Source of the DNA: Anthropogastromicrobium sp963626545
Lineage (GTDB): Bacteria; Bacillota; Clostridia; Lachnospirales; Lachnospiraceae
Direction of reading: 5' to 3'
NCBI GenBank assembly: GCA_963626545.1
Contig: CAVFYJ010000001.1
Span: 34,989 to 98,988, forward strand
DNA: 64,000 bases
The notes beneath the pieces were generated by a model, which was given only the letters and a program-made list of their open reading frames with translations, was not told where the DNA came from and made no database searches. The position numbers and the translations under genes are program-made. Positions 33,805 to 41,828 of this stretch are shown piece by piece; within the stretch, counting starts at the first letter, position 1; each line of letters opens with the position of its first letter.

Positions 33805-34554
33805 ATGTTTGATGAAGAGTTAGCCAGACACATAAAAAGAAAAAAGAGAATATTGACAGGCGTCCTGGCGATAGTTGGGATTCTGGCTATCGCCGTTACC
33901 GTGTTTTTCACCGCTTACATCACTGACTGCCAGATTGTGGGAAACCAGTATTCCGAGGAGCAGGAGATTGAGGACAAGCTTTTTTCAACACCGATGGAAC
34001 AGCGATTTTTCTATCAGCTTTTCCGGGCGGTCACACACACACAGAAGGCGATTGATGGGCTTGCCAAGTATCAGATGGAGTTTTCACCGGATTTGTCTGT
34101 GAAGGTTACCGTCACGGAGAATTCAATCGTCGGTGCCGTTCGGTGGGAGCATCATCTTTATTATTTTGACCGGTACGGATATGTGCTGGCAATGGATGCG
34201 GATGTTTCCGGTATGGTTCCTGTTGTGGATGGAAGCAATTTTCAGGATGTTTCGCTGTATATGCATCTGGACAGCGAAAACAGCAGTCTGGCGGAGGATA
34301 TCCTGCAGCTGACACAGCTTCTGACAGACAATGGGATTGCGGCAGATGCCGTTTCCTATGATGAACAGATGCAGGCGGTTGTCACGCTTGGTGAGGTAAA
34401 GGTCAGCCTCGGAACACGCGACAATATGACCGACAAGATTGCGGAGCTGTGTGCGATCATTGAAAGCGGCGGTCTAAGCGGTCTGAAGGGGACGCTTCAT
34501 CTGGAGAATTGCGGGGATGGCAGTACGAGTTCCTATATATTCGACAGAGAGTAA
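33805..34554 (+). CDS. ftsQ: FtsQ/DivIB-like cell division protein
   Basis: 249 aa. A basic cytoplasmic stub (HIKRKKR), one membrane helix (about 15-37), then a POTRA-like segment (ITDCQIVGNQYSEEQEIEDKL) and an FtsQ-type beta domain. It links FtsL and other divisome proteins at the septum. Sequence is weakly conserved, as is usual; position between murA and ftsZ supports the call. Confidence 0.78.
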   Translation: MFDEELARHIKRKKRILTGVLAIVGILAIAVTVFFTAYITDCQIVGNQYSEEQEIEDKLFSTPMEQRFFYQLFRAVTHTQKAIDGLAKYQMEFSPDLSVKVTVTENSIVGAVRWEHHLYYFDRYGYVLAMDADVSGMVPVVDGSNFQDVSLYMHLDSENSSLAEDILQLTQLLTDNGIAADAVSYDEQMQAVVTLGEVKVSLGTRDNMTDKIAELCAIIESGGLSGLKGTLHLENCGDGSTSSYIFDRE

Positions 34555-34638
34555 CAAAAAAAACAACACAAAAAAGGGTTGGCACAGAAATGGTCACAGA
34601 AATTTAAGAATTTTTTTTGAAGAAAGTGAAATTTCGGG

Positions 34639-34667
34639 TTGATTATTTTGCGGAATAATAATATAGT
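34639..34667 (+). promoter_or_regulatory. Sigma-A promoter of ftsZ
   Basis: TTGATT (34639-34644), 17 nt, TATAGT (34662-34667), so ftsZ can be transcribed separately from the upstream cluster. The short leader leads into AAGGAGGAA (34685-34693). Confidence 0.65.
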
Positions 34668-34700
34668 ATTAAGGTAGAAAGTGTAAGGAGGAATATAACT

Positions 34701-35846
34701 TTGTTAGAGATTAAAATAAACGAATCGGAAGGTTCGGCAAAGATTGTTGTGGTAGGTGTTGGCGGAGCAGGTAACAATGCTGTAAACCGCATGGTAGACG
34801 AGGATATCGTAGGTGTTGAGTTTGTCGGCGTCAATACAGACAAACAGGCCTTACAGTTCTGCAAGGCTCCGACCGCGATTCAGATCGGCGAGAAGCTGAC
34901 AAAGGGTCTTGGCGCAGGTGCGAAGCCGGAAGTAGGCGAGAAGGCTGCTGAGGAGAGCTTGGATGATCTGAAGGAAGCCATGAAGGGTGCCGACATGGTA
35001 TTTGTTACATGCGGTATGGGTGGCGGTACCGGTACTGGTGCAGCTCCGATCATTGCTGGTCTGGCAAAGGAGATGGGAATCCTTACAGTTGGCGTTGTAA
35101 CAAAGCCGTTCTCTTTCGAGGGAAGAACTCGTATGAATAACGCACAGAGTGGTATTGAGAGACTTAAGGAGTCTGTAGACACCCTGATCGTTATCCCGAA
35201 TGATAAGTTACTTCAGCTGGTTGACAGACGCACCACTATGCCAGAGGCATTAAAGAAGGCAGATGAGGTTTTACAGCAGGCTGTTCAGGGTATCACAGAC
35301 CTGATCAATATCCCAGGACTGATCAACCTCGACTTCGCAGATGTTCAGACCGTTATGAAGGACAAGGGTATCGCACACATCGGTATCGGAACTGCTACTG
35401 GAGATGACAAGGCAATCGACGCTATGAAGATCGCTGTTTCCAGCCCGTTACTTGAGACCACTATTGAGGGTGCTACTAATGTCCTGATCAATATCGCTGG
35501 TGATGTAAGTCTTCCAGAGGTTCATGAGGCTGCAAGCTACGTTCAGGAGCTCGCAGGCGATGATGCAAATATCATCTTCGGTGCTACATACGATGAGAAC
35601 GCAACCGATGAGGTTACAATCACCGTTATTGCTACCGGCGTAGAGGACAAGAACCTGGAAGGTGTACAGGCTCAGGCACCAAAGAAGGCATCTGGCGCAA
35701 AGGCTTCTGATTTTGCATACCGTGTACCGGCAAACAAGGAGTTTACTGCGAAGGAGCCAAAGTTTGAGGAGTCCGGATTTAGTATTCCGAAGCCACAGAA
35801 GGAAGTAAAGGATATCAGTATTCCGACGTTCTTAAAGCGTAGTTAA
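34701..35846 (+). CDS. ftsZ: Cell division tubulin homologue FtsZ
   Basis: 381 aa from a TTG start; the AAGGAGGAA site is 8 nt away and no in-frame ATG exists before the conserved region, so TTG is well supported. GTPase features: GVGGAGNNAVNRM, the tubulin signature GGGTGTGAAP (about residues 107-116), NxxFxD-type NLDFADVQTVM, and a C-terminal peptide DISIPTFLKRS for binding FtsA/SepF-type anchors. It forms the Z ring at midcell. Followed by a family-1 element and a terminator. Confidence 0.98.
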   Translation: MLEIKINESEGSAKIVVVGVGGAGNNAVNRMVDEDIVGVEFVGVNTDKQALQFCKAPTAIQIGEKLTKGLGAGAKPEVGEKAAEESLDDLKEAMKGADMVFVTCGMGGGTGTGAAPIIAGLAKEMGILTVGVVTKPFSFEGRTRMNNAQSGIERLKESVDTLIVIPNDKLLQLVDRRTTMPEALKKADEVLQQAVQGITDLINIPGLINLDFADVQTVMKDKGIAHIGIGTATGDDKAIDAMKIAVSSPLLETTIEGATNVLINIAGDVSLPEVHEAASYVQELAGDDANIIFGATYDENATDEVTITVIATGVEDKNLEGVQAQAPKKASGAKASDFAYRVPANKEFTAKEPKFEESGFSIPKPQKEVKDISIPTFLKRS

Positions 35847-35856
35847 TTGGGTGGCA

Positions 35857-35939
35857 GCCCGGAAGTTTTACGAAGGGGGCTTCAGCGAAGAGTTTGTCGG
35901 CCTCACCCACCGTTTAAGTTACGGTGATAACCCGGAAAT
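35857..35939 (-). repeat. Dispersed intergenic element, family 1, full copy after ftsZ
   Basis: GCCCGGAAGTTTTACGAAGG starts 11 nt after the ftsZ stop; then GGCTTCAGCGAAGAG, TTTGTCGGCCTCACCCACCG and TTTAAGTTACGG. The reverse complement matches the 14765 copy. A second ACCCGGAAATG lies at the far end. Confidence 0.65.
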
Positions 35940-35964
35940 GTAAATTAAGATAAGAAATTATACG

Positions 35965-36000
35965 AGAGAGAAGCACAGAAATGTGACTTCTCTTTCTTTT
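35965..36000 (+). terminator. Intrinsic terminator of ftsZ
   Basis: GAGAGAAG...CACA, GAAA, TGTG...CTTCTCTTTC arms with a T-rich tail. Confidence 0.75.
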
Positions 36001-36017
36001 TACTCATTTTGTAACTT

Positions 36018-36041
36018 AGACTATATCATAGACTATATCAT
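36018..36041. repeat. Tandem duplication, 12 bp x 2
   Basis: AGACTATATCAT twice, 27 nt before the spoIIGA start region; probably in its promoter area. Confidence 0.75.
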
Positions 36042-36067
36042 AGTAGTTGATAGGCATTTTTTAGGTG

Positions 36068-36919
36068 ATGAATATGATTGCAGTCGATCTTTACTTTCTG
36101 ATGAATGCGGCATATGACCTGACGCTTCTTTGTGTAGTTGGAATTGCAGCGAAGAAGAAATTATGTTTTGGACGCGTATTAGTAGCCGCTCTTTTGGGCG
36201 CAACATGGAGCTTATTCGCATTAATTATTGCCTTGTATTTTACATTACCATCATTTATGCTACTGATTGGAAAACTAATTACATATCTCCTCTGCCCCTA
36301 TCTGATGTGTCGCATTGCATATCGAAGAGATACAACTGTGACACAAAAGAAAAGTATATGCCAGACTATCGAATTCCTTTTATATTTTTACGTAGTTGGA
36401 GCATTGATTAGTGGCCTGATGCTCTTATTAAAGTGGGCAGGCATACGCATTCCATCATGGATTTTAATGCCGATATGCGGTGCTTTGGCTACTGGTGTGT
36501 GGCTGTATCTTACAAAGAGAGAAAGACAAAAGAATCAGATCTATGAAGTCACGCTTATGTATCATGGCAAGACGGCTTGCATTAAAGCGCTATATGACAG
36601 TGGAAATACGCTTATGACAATGAAAGGCGAGCTGGTTCATGTGTTAGCACCATCTATATGGAAGGAATTCATTGGTGAGGATTCGTGGCAGGAAGATGGC
36701 TTTGCGATTCCTTATCAGACAGTCAGCGAAGCGTCTGTGATGCCAGGGATTTATCTGGATGAAATTCACATAGAAGTTGATAAGAAGGAGCCTGATATGA
36801 GTAAAAAAAGTACAGATATCTGTATTCGTGCGGCGATTGCCCTTGGCAGCATGGAGCTTGACGGCACAGGTGGCTGTCAAATGCTGTTGCATCGTGACAC
36901 ATTTAACGAAATAAAATAG
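36068..36919 (+). CDS. spoIIGA: Sigma-E processing peptidase SpoIIGA
   Basis: 283 aa. Five membrane helices in the first 150 residues, then a cytoplasmic domain with the aspartic-protease motif ALYDSGN (D177). In sporulation it cleaves pro-sigma-E at the septum in response to the forespore SpoIIR signal. The start is uncertain (GTG 36065, ATG 36068 or ATG 36074); ribosome site is weak (TAGG). sigE lies 158 nt downstream. No 0A box was found upstream of this gene, but one lies ahead of sigE. Confidence 0.88.
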   Translation: MNMIAVDLYFLMNAAYDLTLLCVVGIAAKKKLCFGRVLVAALLGATWSLFALIIALYFTLPSFMLLIGKLITYLLCPYLMCRIAYRRDTTVTQKKSICQTIEFLLYFYVVGALISGLMLLLKWAGIRIPSWILMPICGALATGVWLYLTKRERQKNQIYEVTLMYHGKTACIKALYDSGNTLMTMKGELVHVLAPSIWKEFIGEDSWQEDGFAIPYQTVSEASVMPGIYLDEIHIEVDKKEPDMSKKSTDICIRAAIALGSMELDGTGGCQMLLHRDTFNEIK

Positions 36920-36975
36920 TCTTATGGAGAGAATAGATAGAATTGGGGGAACGATTTTGGCAGGTGACAGGCGTG

Positions 36976-37009
36976 TTCGACAGCCTTTTCATTTCGTTTG
37001 TGGTAAGAT
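36976..37009 (+). promoter_or_regulatory. Possible Spo0A-controlled promoter of sigE
   Basis: TTCGACA (36976-36982) is a perfect reverse-strand 0A box (TGTCGAA). TAAGAT (37004-37009) is a fair -10 and the 0A box overlaps the position where the -35 should be, as in Spo0A-activated sigma-A promoters of sporulation genes. Confidence 0.45.
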
Positions 37010-37077
37010 AGGTTCATTCCTGTATGAAAGGTGCTATAGAAGCGGCACCGAACTGGTTTGAAAAAGGAGGACAGCCT

Positions 37078-37818
37078 ATGATGAAGGAGCAGACAAAAGA
37101 GCGGACAAAGGCATGGCGCACCTTCCTGCAGCATGTTTCAGGAGGAATGGGAGGCCGATGCCGGATCTATTACATAGGCGGAACCGATGTGCTTCCTCAG
37201 CCGCTTTCGGCAAAGGAAGAAGAACATTTAATTTCCTGTATGGGAACCGTGTACGAGAAGGAGGCTAAGAGTAGGCTCATTGAGCATAATTTGAGACTCG
37301 TAGTTTATATCGCTAAGAAATTTGAAAACACGGGTGTTGGGGTCGAAGATCTCATTTCAATTGGAACGATTGGGTTGATCAAGGCGATCAATACCTTCAA
37401 TAAGACAAAAAAGATCAAGCTTGCAACGTATGCATCCCGCTGCATCGAGAATGAAATTTTAATGTACTTGCGAAGAAACAGCAAGCGAAAGACGGAGGTT
37501 TCTATTGACGAGCCATTAAATGTGGACTGGGATGGCAATGAATTACTATTGTCAGACATTCTCGGAACGGACGAGGATATGGTTTACCGCGATATGGAGG
37601 AGGAAGCCGAGCGCAAGCAGCTGTCAAATGCACTGTCGAAGCTTCCCACTCGTGAGCGTCGTATTGTTGAGCTTCGCTATGGAATTAACACGGATGATGA
37701 TCGCGAGATGACGCAAAAAGAAGTCGCTGATTTGATGGGAATCTCACAGTCCTATATTTCTAGACTAGAGAAAAAAATCATGAACCGCCTGAGAAAAGAT
37801 ATGGTTCGTTATGGGTGA
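37078..37818 (+). CDS. sigE: Sporulation sigma factor SigE (mother cell)
   Basis: 246 aa from the ATG at 37078, 7 nt after AAAAAGGAGG; an ATG at 37024 in the same frame has no site. N-terminal pro-region of about 40-45 residues, then LPQPLSAKEEEHLI, region 2 (NLRLVVYIAKKFENTGVGVEDLISIGTIGLIKAI) and region 4 (ELRYGIN...MTQKEVADLMGISQSYISRLEKKI). It is the early mother-cell sigma factor, made as a precursor and activated by SpoIIGA encoded upstream. Confidence 0.92.
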   Translation: MMKEQTKERTKAWRTFLQHVSGGMGGRCRIYYIGGTDVLPQPLSAKEEEHLISCMGTVYEKEAKSRLIEHNLRLVVYIAKKFENTGVGVEDLISIGTIGLIKAINTFNKTKKIKLATYASRCIENEILMYLRRNSKRKTEVSIDEPLNVDWDGNELLLSDILGTDEDMVYRDMEEEAERKQLSNALSKLPTRERRIVELRYGINTDDDREMTQKEVADLMGISQSYISRLEKKIMNRLRKDMVRYG

Positions 37819-37846
37819 GTAAAAAAGAAATACTAAAAGCCAGATT

Positions 37847-37890
37847 TGAAAAGTCCTTTGAAAAGAAAATTCAAGGACTTTTCTTTTTTT
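37847..37890 (+). terminator. Intrinsic terminator of sigE
   Basis: AAAAGTCCTTTGAA and TTCAAGGACTTTT arms followed by CTTTTTTT. Confidence 0.9.
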
Positions 37891-37960
37891 AATTTTCGGA
37901 AAACTTTACAGAATCTTAAGGAACGCATTCTTGTAAATTAAGGAAAATAGGAATATACTA

Positions 37961-38413
37961 TTGGAAAAGAAAATTACTATTCAGAAAGGAAGGCAGCAAA
38001 AGCTGCGTATGCGTATGGAACGTATAAAGAATTATTTGCAGAATTTTATGAGAGGAAGATACGGCATTGACCAGATGTCACAGACGATGTTTATCGCAGC
38101 GCTTGTGTTCATCTTGCTTGCAGGCTTTTCACAAAACTTTATTTTTGAGTTGATCGGAATTGCCCTGTTTATCTATGCCGATTATAGAGCTCTGTCGAGA
38201 AACATTTCCGCGCGAAGAGCCGAGAATGCTCGCTATGAAGAGGCGATAAGAAACATCCAAGAAAAGATTCATCCATCCGGTGCGGATGCGACCCATCGCG
38301 TTTACATTTGCCCGAATAAGTCCTGCGGACAGAAGATTCGTGTCCCGAAGGGAAAGGGCAAGATTGAGATCACCTGCCCGAAATGTGGACAGAAATTTGT
38401 AAAGAGAACATAA
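37961..38413 (+). CDS. Membrane protein with C-terminal zinc ribbon
   Basis: 150 aa from TTG 37961 (AGGAA site 7 nt away). Alternatives are ATG 38009 or 38015 behind AAAGGAAGG, where a GCAGC/GCTGC hairpin sits between site and start. Two closely spaced membrane helices (about 48-82) are followed by a basic linker and a zinc ribbon, CPNKSCGQ...CPKCGQ (C117, C122, C137, C140 approximately). The zinc ribbon should be cytoplasmic. Function unknown. It precedes the DUF5685 and DnaJ genes and likely works with them. Confidence 0.7.
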   Translation: MEKKITIQKGRQQKLRMRMERIKNYLQNFMRGRYGIDQMSQTMFIAALVFILLAGFSQNFIFELIGIALFIYADYRALSRNISARRAENARYEEAIRNIQEKIHPSGADATHRVYICPNKSCGQKIRVPKGKGKIEITCPKCGQKFVKRT

Positions 38414-38417
38414 AAAA

Positions 38418-38453
38418 TCATAGTCATAGATAAAGCTATAGTCATAGATGAAG
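38418..38453. repeat. Tandem repeat, about 18 bp x 2
   Basis: Two units of ATAGTCATAGATAAAGC (second with G for A) just after the zinc-ribbon gene. Confidence 0.7.
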
Positions 38454-38462
38454 CGGAATCGA

Positions 38463-38510
38463 TATGCTAGGCTTCGTACAACTATCGACTGTAGATTAAA
38501 ACAAACAAGG
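38463..38510 (+). repeat. Dispersed intergenic element, family 1, diverged copy
   Basis: TATGCTAGGCTTCGTACAAC then GACTGTAGATTAAAACAAAC; compares with the copies at 3825 and 48208 (GACTGTGAGTTGAAAC). Confidence 0.4.
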
Positions 38511-38520
38511 GTGTACAAAT

Positions 38521-39429
38521 ATGTTTGGATATGTTACAATAAACCGCGGTGAGCTTAAGGTGCGCGAGCTTGAGGCGTACGAATCGTACTACTGCGGACT
38601 GTGCAGAATGCTAAAAGACCGTTATGGGTTTGCAGGCTGCACGATGCTCAATTACGATATGACGTTTTTGGGAATGCTGTTATCGAGTCTTTATGAAGAA
38701 AAAGAAACGCCAGCAAAGCGCGTGTGCCGACCGGGCAGCAAGAAACAGTTAGAAAAAAAGCTGTCAAAGAATTCGCTGCCAAAGCAGGCAGTGATTACAG
38801 AGTCGCTTGGTTATGCGGCAGACATGAATTACATGCTGGCATATCATAATCATATGGACAACTGGCTCGATGAGCACAGTCTTGCTTCTTTAAATATGGT
38901 TCACCTGATGCAGAAAAATTACCAAAAGCTGGCAAAGAAATATCCTCGCCAGCATAAGGCAATTGCTTCTTATATTCAAAAGCTTCATGTATGTGAGGCG
39001 GCAAATAATCCAGACATTGAGGCGGCAGCTAATCTCACTGGGGAGGCCATGGCAGAGATTTATGCGGCAAAGGATGATTGTTGGCAGGACACCCTGCGGC
39101 AGATGGGCTATTACATGGGCAAATTCATTTATCTGATGGATGCCTATGACGATGTTGAAAAAGATAGTAAGGATGGCAGTTATAATCCGTTTAAGGAGCT
39201 ATACAAACAGGAAGATTTTGATGAAAAGGTACGCCAGTACCTGTCATTGATCATGAGCTGTTGCTGTCGGGCATTTGAAGTGCTTCCGATTATCGACAAT
39301 GCAGAGATTATGCGAAATATTTTATATGCAGGTGTGTGGGTCAAGTACACACGAGTCGCGCAGGAGCGAAAAATACCGGAACAGTCCGGTGAGGGAGAAA
39401 ATAAGGCTGCAAGCAATGCAGCAGAATGA
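38521..39429 (+). CDS. DUF5685 family protein
   Basis: 302 aa, ATG with a weak upstream site. The N-terminal FGYVTINRGELKVRE and YESYYCGLCRMLKDRYG, with cysteines 27, 30 and 40-ish, and the MLNYDMTFLG stretch match DUF5685, a mostly helical family of unknown function in Clostridia. DxxDD-like segments (MDAYDDVEKDSKDG) recall isoprenoid-synthase or phytoene-type helical folds, but no such activity is shown. It overlaps the DnaJ gene by ATGA, a strong sign that the two proteins act together. Confidence 0.75.
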   Translation: MFGYVTINRGELKVRELEAYESYYCGLCRMLKDRYGFAGCTMLNYDMTFLGMLLSSLYEEKETPAKRVCRPGSKKQLEKKLSKNSLPKQAVITESLGYAADMNYMLAYHNHMDNWLDEHSLASLNMVHLMQKNYQKLAKKYPRQHKAIASYIQKLHVCEAANNPDIEAAANLTGEAMAEIYAAKDDCWQDTLRQMGYYMGKFIYLMDAYDDVEKDSKDGSYNPFKELYKQEDFDEKVRQYLSLIMSCCCRAFEVLPIIDNAEIMRNILYAGVWVKYTRVAQERKIPEQSGEGENKAASNAAE

Positions 39430-40184
39430 GTGTGTTTATGGATCCATATCAGATTTTAGGAGTGTCCCGCGATGCGTCGGACGATGAGATAAAGAAGGCA
39501 TACCGGAATTTGAGCCGCAAGTACCATCCGGATGCGAATATCAACAATCCCAACAAGGCACAGGCCGAGGAGATGTTTAAAAAGGTACAGACGGCATATG
39601 ATCAGATCATGAAAGAACGCCAGTATGGCGGCCATGGAAATGCGAGTGGTCAATACGGCCCGGGAAGCTCCCGTGGTGGGTATTCTGGTGGCTATGGAAA
39701 TCCATACGGAAACGGTTCTTACGGAAACGGTTCCTATGGAAATGGTTCCGGTTATGGAGGCTTCGGTGGATTTGGAGGCTTCAGCGGATTTGGTGCGTCG
39801 GGCCGCGAGGAAGAGCCTCGTATGCAGGCCGCACGAAATTACATTAATTCCGGTCACTACAAGGAAGCATGCAATGTCCTTGATTCCATTCCAGACCGCA
39901 ATGCGAAATGGTATTATTACAGTGCGATTGCCAATTCTGGAATGGGAAACCAGATCAAGTCGCTTGAGTATGCAAAAAAGGCCGTGGCGATGGAGCCTGG
40001 CAATGCCGAGTATCAGCAGTTACTCAATCGTCTTGAGGGCAATGGAAGATGGTATGCCGATCGCGGTACGCAGTATGGCTTTGGTGGTGATGGTACGAGT
40101 GACTGTCTGTCAAGACTTTGCTGCTGTATGTGCGCATCCAGCATGTGCGGAGGCGGTTTTATGCCATGCTTCTTCTGTATTTGA
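39426..40184 (+). CDS. DnaJ-domain protein with Gly/Tyr-rich linker, TPR-like region and cysteine-rich tail
   Basis: 252 aa, ATGA overlap with the DUF5685 gene (an ATG at 39438 is a possible alternative). The J domain (residues 5-66, HPD in RKYHPDAN) is followed by a low-complexity Gly/Tyr/Asn linker with NGSYGNGSYGNGS repeats (about 70-125), a helical TPR-like pair (ARNYINSGHYKEACNVLDSI...) and a tail with at least nine cysteines (CLSRLCCCMCASSMCGGG...). It should stimulate DnaK on specific clients. The tail may bind metal or attach to membrane. Not a canonical DnaJ (no zinc-finger repeats). Confidence 0.8.
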   Translation: MSVFMDPYQILGVSRDASDDEIKKAYRNLSRKYHPDANINNPNKAQAEEMFKKVQTAYDQIMKERQYGGHGNASGQYGPGSSRGGYSGGYGNPYGNGSYGNGSYGNGSGYGGFGGFGGFSGFGASGREEEPRMQAARNYINSGHYKEACNVLDSIPDRNAKWYYYSAIANSGMGNQIKSLEYAKKAVAMEPGNAEYQQLLNRLEGNGRWYADRGTQYGFGGDGTSDCLSRLCCCMCASSMCGGGFMPCFFCI

Positions 40185-40291
40185 TGATAAGAAATTTGAC
40201 AAAACGGGTTGTAAACGTAAAAAAGGCGCTTGCGGCCCGTCTTTTTATTCCTTACATTTTTCTTGCAGTCTTTTTGAAGAAAGAAACTTGC

Positions 40292-40320
40292 TTGACAAAT
40301 CTATCTTGATTTAATACAAT
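40292..40320 (+). promoter_or_regulatory. Strong sigma-A promoter of the MBOAT operon
   Basis: TTGACA (40292-40297), 17 nt, TACAAT (40315-40320), about 60 nt before the MBOAT start. Just upstream, ACGGG...CCCGT with TTTTT (40203-40246) may terminate the dnaJ transcript. Confidence 0.75.
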
Positions 40321-40382
40321 GGCACTGTATTCGTTTTTTGAATCGTTACAAAAATTTTTCATAAAATGAGAAAGGATTAAAA

Positions 40383-41804
40383 ATGGTCTTCTCAAGTCTG
40401 CTATTTGTATTTTTATTTCTGGCATTAAATTTGGTCTGCTATTTTAGCGTGAAGACGATTCGCCAGAAAAATATCGTGCTGCTTGTATTTTCGCTGATTT
40501 TTTATGCGTGGGGTGGTGCAGCATATCTGCTGCTCTTAACAAGCATGGTCTTTTGGAGCTGGTTGTGTGCGTTGATGATTGAAAAAAATGAGGAGAAAAC
40601 AAACGTGCGAAAAGCGTGGCTATGGGCAGAGTGCCTTGTCTTACTTGCACTTTTGGTGTTCTTTAAGTACATGAACTTCATTTCTGGCAACCTAAGCGCG
40701 TTGATTGGATTTCCAAAGGAGGCAACGAATATTATCCTTCCGATCGGAATTTCCTTCTATACCTTCCAGCTGCTGTCCTATGTAGTGGATGTGTACCGAA
40801 AAGAAGTGCCAGCTCAGAAAGCGTACTGGAAGCTACTTTTATATTGCAGCCTATTCCATCAGTGTATCGCAGGTCCGATTGTCCGTTATCAGACTGTAGC
40901 AGCGGAGATTGATGATCGAAAGATAACATTGACAGATCTGACAAATGGTATCCGTCGCTTTTCTGTTGGTCTTGCAAAAAAGGCAGTGTTAGCAAATAGC
41001 TGTGCATCTGTAGCGGACACATTGCTAGCCAATACTCAAAGTGCGACAACCGCAGGTCTGTGGCTAGGCATGCTGTTTTATATGCTTCAGATTTATCTGG
41101 ATTTTTCTGCCTATTCCGATATGGCAATTGGTATGGGACAGATGGTTGGATTCCACTATCTGGAGAACTTTAACTATCCGTACAGTTCCGTTTCTGTGCA
41201 GGATTTTTGGAGAAGATGGCATATTTCTTTAAGTAGTTTCTTCCGTGATTATGTGTATATTCCGCTCGGCGGAAGCAGAGGCGGCAATCTTTTAACCGTA
41301 CGCAATATGCTTGTTGTATGGGCGCTGACTGGAATCTGGCACGGTGCAAGCTGGAATTACATATTATGGGGACTCTATTTCTTTGTATTTTTGGTGTTGG
41401 AGCGCTTCGTGTTAAAGAAGGTGCTCGAAAAGCTTCCGAAGGCTGTAGGCTGGATTTACGCGATGGCTGTTGTATATTTTGGTTGGGTATTGTTTAAATT
41501 TGAGAATATTGCGGAAGTGGGGACTGTTTTGGCAGGCATGTTTGGTATCGGCCATACCGTCAGCAATCTTTCCACATTCTATATGTTTTTAAATAATATC
41601 TTCCTTTTGATTGTCTCGATTATTGCAGTTTTCCCAATTGGAAAGAATCTGCGTGTAGCAGCATACCGTTATGAGAACAAGAGAAAAAAAGTTCCAACAT
41701 TTTTGTACTATCTGGATGCAGTAACACCGGTTATTTTAATTGTATTGTCACTTTTGGCACTTGTAGGAGACAGCTACAATCCATTTTTGTATTTCCAGTT
41801 TTAA
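40383..41804 (+). CDS. MBOAT family O-acyltransferase (AlgI/DltB-like)
   Basis: 473 aa, AGAAAGG site. About ten to eleven membrane helices; the catalytic MBOAT region has QDFWRRWHISLSSFFRDYVYIPLGG and the histidine of TGIWHGASWNYILWG. These proteins move acyl (usually acetyl) groups across or onto envelope polysaccharides. The DHHW/AlgX-type gene follows after 24 nt, the usual pairing of AlgI-like membrane donor with an extracellular acetyltransferase. The modified polymer is unknown; no dlt or capsule genes are adjacent. Confidence 0.88.
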   Translation: MVFSSLLFVFLFLALNLVCYFSVKTIRQKNIVLLVFSLIFYAWGGAAYLLLLTSMVFWSWLCALMIEKNEEKTNVRKAWLWAECLVLLALLVFFKYMNFISGNLSALIGFPKEATNIILPIGISFYTFQLLSYVVDVYRKEVPAQKAYWKLLLYCSLFHQCIAGPIVRYQTVAAEIDDRKITLTDLTNGIRRFSVGLAKKAVLANSCASVADTLLANTQSATTAGLWLGMLFYMLQIYLDFSAYSDMAIGMGQMVGFHYLENFNYPYSSVSVQDFWRRWHISLSSFFRDYVYIPLGGSRGGNLLTVRNMLVVWALTGIWHGASWNYILWGLYFFVFLVLERFVLKKVLEKLPKAVGWIYAMAVVYFGWVLFKFENIAEVGTVLAGMFGIGHTVSNLSTFYMFLNNIFLLIVSIIAVFPIGKNLRVAAYRYENKRKKVPTFLYYLDAVTPVILIVLSLLALVGDSYNPFLYFQF

Positions 41805-41828
41805 TCCAATCCGAAAGAAAGGTATGTC

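Noticed and set aside
39690..39790. Short repeats resembling a repeat array
   Set aside because: They are in-frame Gly/Tyr/Asn codons of the DnaJ linker, not a CRISPR array; no CRISPR or cas genes were seen.
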